A stretch of DNA of 64,000 nt from Bremia lactucae (taxonomy: Eukaryota; Oomycota; Peronosporomycetes; Peronosporales; Peronosporaceae). Shown piece by piece: positions 50,928 through 62,215 of this stretch; the stretch's first letter is position 1; each line of letters begins with the position of its first letter. The DNA lies in contig NC_090620.1 in assembly GCF_004359215.1 (NCBI RefSeq), positions 3,253,492 through 3,317,491 of the forward strand, read 5' to 3'. A program made the translations under genes and the position numbers. The notes under the pieces were generated by a model. That model worked only from the letters and a program-made list of their open reading frames with translations. It had not been told where the DNA came from and made no database searches.

Positions 50928-51365
50928 TGTGACGGGGTGTACCGTTACATGAAATTAACACTTAAAGGCTGTTAATTATTATGTTATCGAAAAGGTACAT
51001 AATATTTGAAGAAAATTACTTTATATGGTAATAATATAAAAGCTTATCCATTGGTAGATATTGACCATTATATCTACTTTCTCCGCGGTCCAGTCAGCGC
51101 TGGACGTGCGCAAAGAGAAAGACGGATTAGACTTTATGACATGTTTCGTAGTAGTTTAAAATTAAGTTAGGATTAAGTAGATAGAACAGAAGAACTTGAC
51201 TATATTAATACAGTTTTTATTTAATCCTCTTTAAAGCAAGTGTTTTAAAGAGGTCTTCCTCTGCACGTACTAGTGTACGTGAAGTGACGTGAGGCACATC
51301 TCGCACTGAAGCAGTGCTAAATGGACTTGTACTGAAGCAGTACAAGTTGGCAATGCCCCGTTACA
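50928..51365 (+). repeat. 5' LTR, family A (A3)
   Basis: 438 bp, TGTGACGGGGTGTACC...ATGCCCCGTTACA, homologous to the A1, A2 and A4 LTRs, with the same hairpin series at its end. Confidence 0.95.
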
Positions 51366-51367
51366 CC

Positions 51368-51385
51368 TGGTTGCACTTTGTAGTC
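51368..51385 (+). other. Primer-binding site (A3)
   Basis: TGGTTGCACTTTGTAGTC, two bases after the LTR. Confidence 0.65.
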
Positions 51386-51416
51386 CGTCCAAGGACCACA
51401 ATTCTGTCATCTAACA

Positions 51417-52087
51417 TGGACATGTTAGATGATAATGGAAATACGCATCACGTTTTGCGTGATAGCAACTCCTTTCTAAGTGACATAGAAAGGAGTGCGG
51501 TCGAACGAATGAGTTCGACCGTAGAGGACGATGCCACTTTGGCCATGCTGTTCGGCTTGGACAGAGATGCCCTCCAATCATCTATCGCTAAGTTCATACA
51601 ACATGAAGTTGACGAGGCGAAGGAGGAGGTAGCCTTGCTTAATCAGCAAGGCTCTCAACAGGCAGAACTGTTTTGGTTACAACAAGTATAGACGTCTGTA
51701 CCTAGGATGACGCGCACGCGTCGTCCCGAGACATTAAAGATAGATATCTCTATGTATAAGGGAGTCGAAGAAGGCTCCCTCTAAAGATGGTTTGTCGTGT
51801 TGGACGATGCCATAAGGCTCGTCACATCGTCGACGAGCAAATGCAAATCGCATTTGCTCAGTCAAACTTGGCAGGTCGTGCCAAAACTTGCGCGACCCCT
51901 ATGTCTTTGGGTCGCTAGAGGCTTTTAAAGCCCGGCAAAAACAGACGTTTGAACTGCCTAGGGCTAAGTTCCGAGCACGATTAGAGCTTCTGAAACTCAA
52001 GCAAGGCAAGCGTGATGTTCACGCTTATGCCCAGCACATACGACTCTTAGCGAGTTGTATCACAAACAACCCAGTTCATGAACACAC
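51417..52087 (+). pseudogene. gag (A3), cut by assembly gap
   Basis: MDMLDDNGNTHHVLRDSNSF through HEVDEAKEEVALLNQQGSQQ (to 51691, stop). Then in other frames come LKIDISMYKGVEEGSL, HIVDEQMQIAFAQSNLAGRA and PYVFGSLEAFKARQKQTFEL, followed by LKLKQGKRDVHAYAQHIRLL before the gap. The capsid core is well recognisable. The SINE of A2 is absent from the leader here. Confidence 0.85.
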
Positions 52088-52827
52088 NNNNNNNNNNNNN
52101 NNNNNNNNNNNNNNNNNNNNNNNNNNNNNNNNNNNNNNNNNNNNNNNNNNNNNNNNNNNNNNNNNNNNNNNNNNNNNNNNNNNNNNNNNNNNNNNNNNNN
52201 NNNNNNNNNNNNNNNNNNNNNNNNNNNNNNNNNNNNNNNNNNNNNNNNNNNNNNNNNNNNNNNNNNNNNNNNNNNNNNNNNNNNNNNNNNNNNNNNNNNN
52301 NNNNNNNNNNNNNNNNNNNNNNNNNNNNNNNNNNNNNNNNNNNNNNNNNNNNNNNNNNNNNNNNNNNNNNNNNNNNNNNNNNNNNNNNNNNNNNNNNNNN
52401 NNNNNNNNNNNNNNNNNNNNNNNNNNNNNNNNNNNNNNNNNNNNNNNNNNNNNNNNNNNNNNNNNNNNNNNNNNNNNNNNNNNNNNNNNNNNNNNNNNNN
52501 NNNNNNNNNNNNNNNNNNNNNNNNNNNNNNNNNNNNNNNNNNNNNNNNNNNNNNNNNNNNNNNNNNNNNNNNNNNNNNNNNNNNNNNNNNNNNNNNNNNN
52601 NNNNNNNNNNNNNNNNNNNNNNNNNNNNNNNNNNNNNNNNNNNNNNNNNNNNNNNNNNNNNNNNNNNNNNNNNNNNNNNNNNNNNNNNNNNNNNNNNNNN
52701 NNNNNNNNNNNNNNNNNNNNNNNNNNNNNNNNNNNNNNNNNNNNNNNNNNNNNNNNNNNNNNNNNNNNNNNNNNNNNNNNNNNNNNNNNNNNNNNNNNNN
52801 NNNNNNNNNNNNNNNNNNNNNNNNNNN
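52088..52827. other. Assembly gap (740 N)
   Basis: A run of N. From the family A layout it should hold the gag C-terminus, zinc knuckle and protease active site. Confidence 1.
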
Positions 52828-53810
52828 GACGCTGATTTCATCGTACTGGATTTAGATGACAAATTTGGTGTCATCCTAGGTCTACCTTGGCTCAGAAAAC
52901 ATAAGCCAAGAAAGAGCTGGCATCATCGATCCGTAAAGATGCCTGCCACTTGTTCATCAGATGGCCATCTGATGAACGTCTTGGAGCGTCCACAAGCGTG
53001 TGGATGTACTACGAGTGAGTGCAATTGCCTCACTTGTGTTACGGTCGTTAGTACGACTGCACAAGATCACAGTGTGATTACTAATCACCCTGTGGAGTCA
53101 GCTGCCGGCGGCTGTGCTAATGCAAAGGCAGCGCCGAAGGTCCACCACTCGAAAAGGTCGAGTGGATTGGGACATGAATGTACGCTTAGTGGGCGACATT
53201 CAAGGAGTATACCGGTTGCCCAGAAAGGACAACACGATGATCCAAGGTCGAGTAGAGAGTCGACCGTAGTGGACCCAACTGTGGTGGCGCAATCGAAGTC
53301 GGAAGACGTTGAGGGAACAAGCCCCCACGTACTTGAGGAAAACTCCTCAAAAAGTTAGTGCTGAAGTGACTAGACTTCAGCATCCCGAGGGTTTGACCCC
53401 TTGGCAGCCTGTGGGTAAATCCCAGGAAGAAACTGAGATATTGAATGTCTTGGTTAATGACGGATCAAGAGTTGGCGCTTATACTCTTGATATGTATGCG
53501 CTTCCGAAGTTAACTTCGGAAAATGCTCAATTATTAACCCTAGAACCCAAGCGATTCTTGAGAGATCTGCATAGTGGTAGAATTAATTAGATCTACGTAG
53601 TCATCGCAGAGGACGAATACGTAACCGATATTCGGTCAGCGGTAATTTATGCAGAGAACAAACGGTTTCTCAGCAGCTCATCGATGGACGAAAGTGTCTT
53701 CGATGTGAAGACTCGGATTGGGAGATATACTCCTCAATCCTGGGAGTCACTTGAGACAAATCCTTTATACAAGGATTTGATTGAGCTCAGGGATATATTC
53801 CCTGAAACAG
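52828..53810 (+). pseudogene. Protease end and protease-RT linker (A3)
   Basis: DADFIVLDLDDKFGVILGLP, ending WLRKHKP, is the C-terminal block of retropepsin. A long acidic, Cys- and Ser-containing linker follows (GCTTSECNCLTCV), ending near 53356. A shifted frame continues with FLRDLHSGRIN and YVVIAEDEYVTDIRSA to YKDLIELRDIFPE, the lead into RT. Confidence 0.8.
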
Positions 53811-54701
53811 TTTTTTTTTATCATGCGAGTTGCCTAAATCTATAGACACTCGACATGAGATCGAGCTCAAACCAGGCTCGAAGCACTGTGTCATGAAGCA
53901 GTGGCCACTGCCTCGTAAACAAGTACTTATGATCGATAAATTCTTTATCGATTAATTAAAGGCGAGCCATGTAAGGGAGTGAACCTACCCTGATAGCTCT
54001 CCAACCTTCTGTGTGCGAAAGGCCACAGGAGGGTGGCGGATAGTGCACGCATTCAATAACCTGAATGCTGCAGCGGTACCGGCTCAAACGCCGATACCAC
54101 GAAAAGATGCAATTCCTAATGGAATGTCTAAGAGCACCATCTTTTCGTATATTGATCTGATGGATGGATTTTGTCAGATTCTTATGCGTGAACGGGCATC
54201 CCGTACACAGCAGTAAGCACTCCCAGCAGGATGCTCTGGAAATGGCTAGTAGTGCGACAGGGGCTTAGTAACGCCCCTGCAACATTCCACAGATGCGTAA
54301 CGAATCTGTTGAGACCGGTGCGACAATTCGCACCGAGTTATTTTGACGATGTATTCGTCCATAGCAGGGCCATGGACGGAAAGACGGACGAGGAAGTTCA
54401 TAAAACTTACGTTCGTCAGGTTCTTACACTTTTGCGAAAGCATAAGTTGTTCGCGAATCTCAAGAAGTGTATATTAGCTGCAAGCGAAATAGCACTTCTT
54501 GGGTCCATCGTCGGTAAACACGGCGTGCGCCCTGAGCCCGAAAAGAACAAGGCAATTACTGACTGGCCAGTTCCAGTCGATGTCAAGGGGCTTAGAAAGT
54601 TCCTTGGGTTAGCGGCGTACTTGCACAAGTACTCCCGCAATAATGCCGAAATGACAGTTCATCTCTCTCGTATCTTGAAAAAAGACAAGAAATGGCTATG
54701 A
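53811..54701 (+). pseudogene. Reverse transcriptase (A3)
   Basis: HEIELKPGSKHCVMKQWPLP, VHAFNNLNAAAVPAQTPIPR, IFSYIDLMDGFCQILMRERA, LSNAPATFHRCVTNLLRPVR, SYFDDVFVHSRAMDGKTDEE (YxDD catalytic box as YFDD), LRKHKLFANLKKCILAASEI and LRKFLGLAAYLHKYSRNNAE. A frameshift after RERA and a stop near 53957 inactivate it. Confidence 0.85.
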
Positions 54702-54792
54702 ACGCTGATTGCCAGCGTTCCTTGAAGGTATTAAGCAGAGCTTAATGCACTCGCCGATCTTGGCGATCGCAGATTAAGACAGACCATTCCAT

Positions 54793-55287
54793 GTGGTCTG
54801 TGACGCCAGCAATTTCGCAATCGGCTGTGCGTTAATGCAATACGATACAGACTGCGCGGAGCGCGACGTCTGTTACCAATCGCGTCAGCTGCAACCAGCT
54901 GAACGCAACTATCCAGTGCATGACAAGGAACGTCTTGCCATGAAATATGCACAGGCTACGTTTCGGGTCTATCTCCGAGGAGGTAGACCGTTCCTCGTAT
55001 ATACGGACCATACGTCATTACGCAGAGCCGTAAATAGCCCACACCTCCCGCAAAGAATGACGAGGTGGCTATCCTTTTTCGCGGACCATAATTTCTCCGG
55101 GGAATATAAATCAGGACGACTTAATGTCGTCGCTTATCCGTTAGCACGCCGACCCGATTTCGAGCCGGCTGCGCACTCCAACATGGAACATAATCCCACT
55201 GTTGCAACACTCATTACAAGTGTTCCGTCATCAACCTTGTTTGATGACATGAAGAAAGCCTACACAGAAGATAAAGAACTTCTGCGT
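54793..55287 (+). pseudogene. RNase H (A3)
   Basis: VVCDASNFAIGCALMQYDTD (catalytic DAS), RQLQPAERNYPVHDKERLAM, LVYTDHTSLRRAVNSPHLPQ, EYKSGRLNVVAYPLARRPDF. The frame is open through all the motifs; ADALSRR is changed to AYPLARR. Confidence 0.85.
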
Positions 55288-55358
55288 CTCGCCTTCGTGA
55301 AGCTTGTCGCCTGTTGGTCGATTTCAAAAAGATTATCGCGTCGTGGTGTTCCAAAAGT
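55288..55358. other. Insertion of ~72 bp absent from A1 and A2
   Basis: Between TTCTGCGT and TTAATGG, A3 has an extra CTCGCCTTCGTGAAGCTTGT... segment ending TTCCAAAAGT. It extends the open frame by LAFVKLVACWSISKRLSRRG. No source is visible in the window. Confidence 0.7.
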
Positions 55359-55432
55359 TTAATGGGTTATCTGATAAATCCATCCAATAAATATAATAAA
55401 GATTTGCTGGCTTTATAGCGATCGTTATCCGA

Positions 55433-55570
55433 TTGTTCACGACACGCAACGGCTTACTTTACTACACAGCCGTTGCCGGCGACACTCCACGTGTCGTCGT
55501 CCCAACTCAGAATGATTTGCGCTTGCGCATCATGTATGAGTGTCAAGATGCACAAACAAGTGCATCCACG
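55433..55570 (+). pseudogene. Start of HHCC domain (A3)
   Basis: GLLYYTAVAGDTPRVVVPTQ, NDLRLRIMYECQDAQTSA: the first His and Cys region, with THN changed to TQN and CHD to CQD. It ends at the junction with family B-like sequence. Confidence 0.75.
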
Positions 55571-55849
55571 TATACTCACCTTGAAAAAGTTAAACTCTGG
55601 CTCAAGCGGGGAGACTTGCTCGAGAAAAGACTTGTCTTGCTCTTCGTATTGACTTAACTGTCAACGCGAAGGACACCGGGGTTAAATTATTATATATTGA
55701 AGATGACAAACAAAAACTATTAATTAAATTATTGCTGACTTTGACGACGATGTTAATAGCCAATGACTATATTAATGAGAGCGATGGCGCTCTAATTGAG
55801 AAATCGATATTCCCGCAATGAGCACTAGGGACACTTTTAAAAATAACAA

Positions 55850-56500
55850 ACCGAATCAGAGATTTTTCCAATTCGTAAATGAGTGGACGTATCTTCGAAG
55901 AGATACTTCGAGGACAGGATTTACACGTTCCGTCTGACCATCTGTTTTTAAGATGGCTAGATATTGACATCTTCAACTGTGTTCAAAAATAATGCCATAA
56001 ATCGGGGATCTTGATCCGGAACCAGCATGGAGTCGCAACGTCGTGCTATTAAGAGACGAGCACACCTAGGATATGATTGACTCCGGGACTACATAAGATG
56101 TCCCATCTTGCTGATTCGATCCACAAACAGATAAATACTATGTTCTTATGAGCATACTCGAGAAACCCGAAGACAAAGCCTATTTATACGCCCTTCCAGC
56201 ACTCGGACGGTACAGGCAAATGCTGTAATAGAACATGGGCTAGGCTAAACTCGTTGACAAACCTAGCAAGCACGTATGTATTTGCACAAAAGCCGATACT
56301 GGCGACGCCAGTAAAGTAGCGACTTACTTTCAATTAAGTCTTCACGACCACGGTGCTCATATCGTAACGCTCATGCATGACGTGCAAATCCTTGTAAGTG
56401 GGATGACTAGACTAAGTGTGTCTCCGGCAATGACTGTGTAATACAGTATTTCATGGCGCGTTGTGTATCGATCTTCATCAGATCGATACAATGTCGACAA
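55850..56500 (-). pseudogene. Integrase core and HHCC remnants (B5)
   Basis: The complement of CCTCGAAGTATCTCTTCGAAGA and CGTTCCGTCTGACCATCTG corresponds to the RVNRxLEEILRxY/DGQTER region. Farther right lie complements of the core start and of MYEC.. RLHVM near 56360. Only short stretches are readable. Confidence 0.6.
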
Positions 56501-56519
56501 TCCCACTAAGGATTGTTGT

Positions 56520-57600
56520 GATGGATTTCGGAGGTGATCTATCCAGCAATTAAGGGCTGTATCTTCTTTTTAGGCTCTTCTAAAGTCGTCAAGTAATGTG
56601 GACGACGAAAGACTTGATAGCAGTGTAGCAGTTTGATTGTATATTGGGTATTTCGTGTTTGGCACGCAAACAAGAGCTCGTCCTCACTGCTTGTTTGCAC
56701 AGTCGACTCAAAATCAGGCCGGCTCATAACACATTAGCGACGACATTAACTCGTCCTGGTATATTCCACTAAAAAATATACTCTGCGATAATGGCAACCA
56801 CCTCGTTATTCTTTGCGAGAGGTGTGGTGTGGACGTGCGTAAAGATGCATAGTCCATATAAATAAGGAAAGGTCCATCTTAAGATAAACTTCAAACTTAA
56901 GTCAGTATATATCTCATGACAAATAGTTCCTTGTCATGTACGGTAATTACGCTCAGCTGGTTGAAGGTGACGCGACCGAGAGCAGACGACGCACTCTTCG
57001 CCGTCTGTGTCATTTTGCTTTAGCGCACAGCGAATTGCAAATTCGCTGGCGACACAGACCACAAGAAATGATCTATTCTATTGTGCCAGATCGGCGAATG
57101 CATCAAGCTTTTTCTTTATGCCCTTAAAAAGGCGCTGATAACCAGCGTTACATGACCACTTTACACTTCTTCTTGAGACGCCGCTAGCTTGATTTAATAT
57201 CGAGATCCTTTAACGTCGACCGGCACAGGCCAGTCGATGATTTTCTGTAATTAGGGTGCATACTGAGTTTACAAAGGATGCTGCTATTTCTCTTGAAGCA
57301 AGTATGGATTTCTCGAGTTTGGCGTCCAGCTTGCTCTTAGGCAGAAGTGCAAGAGCTTAACGGAGTACGGTACTTCAAAATACGACTTTTCGTTCACGGC
57401 TCGACTCTAATTGAAGACATTGTCAGAATAACTCGGTCTGAAATCTTGCGCGATCTCAACAGATTGGTCACATTGCTGTTGAATGTTGCAGGAGCAATAA
57501 TAAGCCCCTGTAGCATTACTAGCCACTTCCAAAGCATTCCGCTTGGGTGCTTACTGTTGTGAACATACTTTCCTGTTCAAGCATCACTTCGAATTAGAAG
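56520..57600 (-). pseudogene. RNase H and RT remnants (B5)
   Basis: SRPDFESTVQTSSED (end of RNase H), a complement reading CQFAIRCALKQNDTDGEEC (near 57040-56960), HDKELF and YxDYASL-like pieces, then RT thumb and a degraded YFDD region near 57420 (PSYFDNVFN-like). NAPATFNS is visible near 57500. Confidence 0.55.
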
Positions 57601-57839
57601 GTGATTTGGGTGGCCTCATCACCAGGAGCAATTTTTATCTACGATGAAAGATCAGTAAGGCGCTCAGCCTCGCCGTTGGAATTTCGCAGTAGCGTCAGAC
57701 CGCGTCCTCCATTATTCCTTGCGGAAGATTGCTTATTTATCTAAGTGTTTCTTGAAGCACTGGGAATGGATGTCATGTTTTCAAGAGCGGTTGCATCTTT
57801 AAAATCGCTTGTTATTTGATGAGCGAGCTATCTCGCTTT

Positions 57840-58700
57840 CAACATAAAGAGGTCCATGGTTTGGGCCCTCCGATCTGTTGTCGTCTCGATGGACGATAGG
57901 AACTAGATTGATCTAAACTCTGTTTCAGGTCTATTCCGCTAAAAGATCGCTAGATCTTGCGTATCAAATTCGAAGTGGAACAGGTGGGTCTTGACGGGAC
58001 CATCCGCGAGCCCTTGATGAACACAGTAACCTGTATTTGAACATCAATTGGCTTACACACCTACTACAAATCGTGTGTGTTGGGCGCAGCGTGAATGCCA
58101 CAACTGCCCTGCTTTAAATCCAGGAGCTCTGCGCGAGCCCTAAATTTGGCAAATGGCGGCTCGAAAGTTCGTCGGAGTGGCGATGTTAAGACTTTATACG
58201 ACCCAAACTCAAATAGTATGTGAGGCTTGAGCCCTAAACCCGAGCTTTGGTACCTCCGGCCAAGTTGGACATGCCAAACTTCAATTTTGTCGAATTAACC
58301 TCGATGTGACGAGCTTTAATGACATCGTCAAGCTCGTCGAACCATCGTAACAAAGAGTCATCCTCGACTGCCTTGACCTTGGTGATTTCTATTTTAAGAA
58401 TTTTCAGTCGACGCGCATGTGACGGCCCGGCAGTGGCGTGAAAGATGTTGTCTCAACAGTCCTGAATGTTTAGCACCCTGACATCTTAATAAGCGGACTT
58501 ATTGAGAGCCTTACTGGTGAGGCAAGATTACTTTTCCTGGACCTCGTCGGGTTTATGTTCGATAAATTAAGCGATAGTTGCATGATAATCGTCTTTTTCA
58601 GAGCGAACAACATTGTGCTAATTGATGACCCGCAAACGACCGTTTGACCGCTCTCAATTCAAGGTCACTCAAATGAACAATTCTCACGCGTGGCGTAAAG
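57840..58700 (-). pseudogene. gag remnants (B5)
   Basis: A complement around 57840-57880 gives EGPNHGPLYVESE (EGPEPMDLSYVESE in A2). 58140-58420 gives LKFGMSNLAGGTKARV and a WFDELDDVIKARHIEVN-like capsid core matching B3. Confidence 0.6.
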
Positions 58701-58831
58701 CCTTACTTTTCTTCATCAAGCATGTATGTTAAATGGGACGTTAGAGAGATCACGATATTCTTTTAAGTGTCCTGGAGCGCCATTTGCTTGTACTGCTTCA
58801 GTGCATACTATCCTGCACTGATAGTAGTGCT

Positions 58832-59272
58832 TGTAACGGGCACTGCCAACTTGTACTGTTTCAGTACAAGTCCACTTCGCACTGCTTCAGTGCGAGGTGT
58901 GCCTCACGTCACTTCACGTACACTAGTACGTGCAGAGGATGACTATCTTTTAAACACTTGCTTTAAAGAGGGTTGAAAGTAAACTGAATTTTATTTAATT
59001 AAGTTCTTCTGTTTCTATCTTTTTAATACTAACTTAATTTTAAACTAATACTCAACATGTAATTGAAATCTTATCTGTCTCTCTCTTTGTTTACGTTTAC
59101 AGCTGAATAGTCTGCGGGATATATATATATATAATGGCCTATACCTATTTATGGATAAGATTTCTGAACATGACTATATAAAGTAATATTCTCCAAATAT
59201 TATCTGCCTTTTAGATAATATTAATTATTACATTTAAAGTGTTAATTTCATGTAACGATACACCCCGTTACA
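58832..59272 (-). repeat. 3' LTR, family A (A4)
   Basis: 441 bp, plus-strand reading TGTAACGGGCACTGCC...TACACCCCGTTACA. The hairpin series is retained. The GTCCAG/CTGGAC hairpin of other copies is replaced by GTTTACGTTTACAGCTGAAT and an (AT)n run near 59121-59133. Confidence 0.95.
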
Positions 59273-59285
59273 TCACCCCTCCCTT
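59273..59285 (-). other. Polypurine tract (A4)
   Basis: Minus-strand AAGGGAGGGGTGA next to the 3' LTR; the cleanest of the family A tracts. Confidence 0.65.
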
Positions 59286-59395
59286 AAACGACAATCACTC
59301 TGAATGTCATTGAATAGAGTGGTCACTATAAGACCACTTAATTAAAAACGATGTTGATTGGTCATTACCATATATTTTTAATTCTATCACATAGT

Positions 59396-61086
59396 TAGCA
59401 AGTCCATGCGGTATGCGTATAGTGCGGCGCCTTCGGCTGCGGTACATGCAACCGCTGGTGACGCTTTATTTTCTCTTGCGGTGGCATTTCGTCTGCCACA
59501 GTATCCTCTTCTCCCGCAACAGTAGATGTTGCGGGTATACGTGGTGAGTCACCACGTGAATGCGACCCCTCTTTGAAGGTCGACTATGAATTCGAGTTGG
59601 ACAAAATGGCCGACTCGGGGAGAGCCGAACAGTCGCCTGATTGTCGTCAGGCGGCTAACTATGAGCCTTCGAATGAGGGGGCTCAATCGGATAGACGTGC
59701 TAAAAGCATTCGCTATGGCATGTTGGTTCCGACGATGAGGATAATTCCTCATCGCCAGCACCGTCTCCCGTGCCGTAACCCGCACTTATTTCTGTGCGTG
59801 GTGATGACGATTCTGTAACCATCGTAATAAAAGTTCTTGTGGTACCCCTGCTTCAGTGGGTACCACTCAGGGAAGCGTAGACACTAAAATGTCTCGTCTT
59901 GCCCCTGAGAAGAAGCCGTGGCTTTTGCCCGAACAGATAATCAATAGCTTGTCTGAAGAGACCACTCCTCAAAATAAATATTTCTTTGCTATTGCGACAA
60001 AGCTACATGGCCTTGATCCCAGCGCGAAGAACTTTCGCGCGGAGTGAGATTTTTATCTCGATGCTTTTTTCAAGCATCGATGGTAAAGTGGCAACAATTA
60101 GCGAGATAAGGGCTCGCTTTTGCCAGCCTAGAGCGCGTTCATTCGCAATGTGAAAGACATTGGACGCGAAGCCTGGCTTCAAAGACTAAACGCGTATCGC
60201 GTTAAGTTGAGAAAAGAACTCCAACAGGTGCAAGGTATAAACTGCATCGGTTGTCGTCACGTGAGGCAGGACTTCCATGACTCATGTGGGGTGATCCCTG
60301 TCCGTGTTGTGTTTATTACACGAAGCAAGTATAAGGGGATGTCTATTCCCTTTCTTCGCCTTGGGGAAGAGCTCGCATTTATATCGAGATGCGCGATGCA
60401 ATTGACGTTTCGCAGTCAATTTACAAACGCCAGGGGCGTGTTTTTATCGATGGACCTTCTGATCCATCGGATGGGTCTCCTTATACTGACGGACTAAGCC
60501 CTCGACGTCAACAATTAGCTGGGAACGAGGCTCCCAGCTGTCATGCGAAGGTGAATAATCGCGCCAGCGAACCAGATAACTCATTCGCTGCCCTTCACAT
60601 CGCGGTGGTTTCGAATACGTTCCACAAGGAAACGTTGACCACCGTAGAAATCCACCAATAATTGTAGTGGAGGGGGAAAATTTTTATCCGAACCGTGCGT
60701 CGGATCTAGAGTCGAAGATGGACAAAATCAACCGCTACCTCCATGTATAGGAGGAGGGTCATGAACGTGGGCGGGGTAAGCGTTACTCGTTGGAGCAGAC
60801 GGTGCAAGCTCACTATATCGAAAGGTTGGAACACCGTTGAAAGAGTGCGTAATCCATGTTGGAGTACGAACGGAATTATGACGCTCTTCTTATCGCGGTT
60901 TCGAGGATCTTCGGACCCGACAATAGAATCTCCAGATTCAGCATGAGAATCTGGTTCGTTACCACAAGAATCTTAAAACGATTCTTGAAAAGGGTGGTCA
61001 GATCCGTCTTCAGAAGAAACCGCGTACTGATGGTACGGGCGGAGCCGACCAACGTAAAACGTAGGATGCGTTCGCATCCTACGTGA
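59396..61086 (+). pseudogene. Antisense ORF (A4)
   Basis: Here it reads on the plus strand. The start codon is lost (ATA-GTT-AGC-AAG for MVNK). Following blocks are SKSMRYAYSAAPSAAVHATA, FELDKMADSGRAEQSPD, EKKPWLLPEQIINSLSEETT with LHGLDPSAKNFRAE (to 60047), and AFIRNVKDIGREAWLQRLNA. Then come INCIGCRHVRQDFHDSCGVI, MRDAIDVSQSIYKRQGRVFI with DGPSDPSDGSPYTDG (60389-60530), ASEPDNSFAALH, and the C-terminal coil region at 60690-61086. It preserves more of the middle part than A1 or A2 and provides the best comparison with B3. Confidence 0.65.
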
Positions 61087-61296
61087 GAATTCTACCGTGT
61101 ACGCATTGCCTCTGCGATGCAGTACACGGAAGGGCCCAATGAACTTGGGTAGTAATTTACTGCTACCCACATTAGTGACTACACGCTTAGTTAACTTTAC
61201 CGTTGATAGTAGTACTATGTCATTAATTTTGATAAAAGAACATTTGCTCTTGCATAATTCCAGCGTTCCGTTTCTGAAGGTCCACTGCGTTAGCAA
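60973..61296 (-). pseudogene. Integrase C-terminal domain (A4)
   Basis: NDIVLLSTVKLTKRVVTNVG, KLLPKFIGPFRVLHRRGNAY, RTHPTFYVGRLRPYHQYAVS in one open frame with an intact GPF motif. It is separated from the core by a frameshift. Confidence 0.85.
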
Positions 61297-61317
61297 TGGA
61301 ATCCTGTACGAAACAAA

Positions 61318-62060
61318 TTACTGATTCTCGAGCCAGCAGAAATTCCTCTGCTGACTCATTTTTTTTGTCTTTTTCAGTGCGCTTTGTGCGCACTGCCATG
61401 AGATTGTTCTCATCTTCGATGTCGATCGCATCGACATCGACATCATTCGCGTCGCTTGTAACTTCGATGCGTGATGAGCATGAGCCAGAAATGGTTTTGC
61501 TCGTGCGAGTCCCCCCCTTAAACGAGAGGATCCTTTTAATCGGGTCGGTATACGTGGATGGCGTAAGCCATTCACGAAGAACGTTGTATGCGTTGTTGAC
61601 GCATGCATCGAATTATTGATGGCGAATTCGACCATCGGTAAAAACTCGCTCCAATTCGGGTACGATTGGACGTAACCTCGAAGTATCTCTTCGAGGACGC
61701 GATTTACGCGTTCTGTTTGACCATCCGTTTCTGGGTGATCGGATGTTGACATAGTCAGCCGTGTTCCGAGGGATCGGAACACGGATTGCCAGAACTCAGC
61801 CGTGAATCTCAGATCCCTATCCGAAACCAATTCACGGGGTAGCCCATGGAGTTTGAATACCGTGTCGATAAAGACACGGGCACAACCCGGAGCCGTAATC
61901 GACTCTGGTACCGCAGCAAGATGTACCATCTGGCTGAATCTGTCTACAAAAACAAGGATTCCATTGGTTTTGTGATGGCATCGGGAAATTCGAAGATGAA
62001 GTCCATAGATACGGACTGCCAACATTCTGCCGGAAGTGGTAGAGGTTGGAAAGGTGCACA
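61318..62060 (-). pseudogene. Integrase core (A4), nearly intact
   Basis: A 235-codon open frame (62025-61318) has ILVFVDRFSQMVHLAAVPES, ELVSDRDLRFTAEFWQSVFR, SDHPETDGQTERVNRVLEEI, EFAINNSMHASTTHTTFFVN. The second Asp and the Glu of the DDE triad are present. The first lies in the overlapping upstream frame (VSMDFIFEFPDA). Only one shift near 61950 and one at the end disable it. Confidence 0.85.
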
Positions 62061-62215
62061 GGATGAAATGCTAGACTTCACCTGTTGACACACCTCGCAA
62101 TCACGAATGTACTTGCGCACGAACAGATACTGGCGGGGCCAGATAAAGTCGCGACTTACGGTGAGATCAGTTTTCTTACGTCCACGATGCCCACTTGTTA
62201 GTGCATCACATTCCA
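62061..62215 (-). pseudogene. HHCC domain (A4), 5' truncated
   Basis: CDALTSGHRGRKKTDLTVSR, RKYIRDCEVCQQVK: second His and the CxxC pair are intact. The first His-x-Cys part is lost by the deletion that fuses AIADQERPFHVE (RNase H start) to CDALTSGHRG. Confidence 0.8.

Larger units (their letters stand above)
50928..55570 (+). mobile_element. Ty3/Gypsy family A, copy A3 (5' part)
   Basis: 5' LTR, primer-binding site, gag, [gap], protease end, linker, RT with YFDD, RNase H and start of HHCC. At ~55570 it jumps to family B-like sequence, so integrase, chromodomain and 3' LTR are missing. It is the only family A copy with an (almost) intact protease-RT linker. Confidence 0.9.
55571..58831 (-). 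mobile_element. Family B relic B5, with a short inverted plus-strand piece
   Basis: 55571-55790 is plus-strand integrase-linker sequence of family B type (CATCCACGTATACTCACC). From ~55850 the minus strand carries integrase, HHCC, RNase H, RT and gag remnants of a family B element up to about 58770, cut by the A4 LTR. Badly decayed throughout. Confidence 0.65.

Noticed and set aside
51888..53358. Very long open frames of 275-426 codons on both strands
   Set aside because: They consist mostly of X from the N gap at 52088-52827. Only the flanking gag and protease pieces are real.
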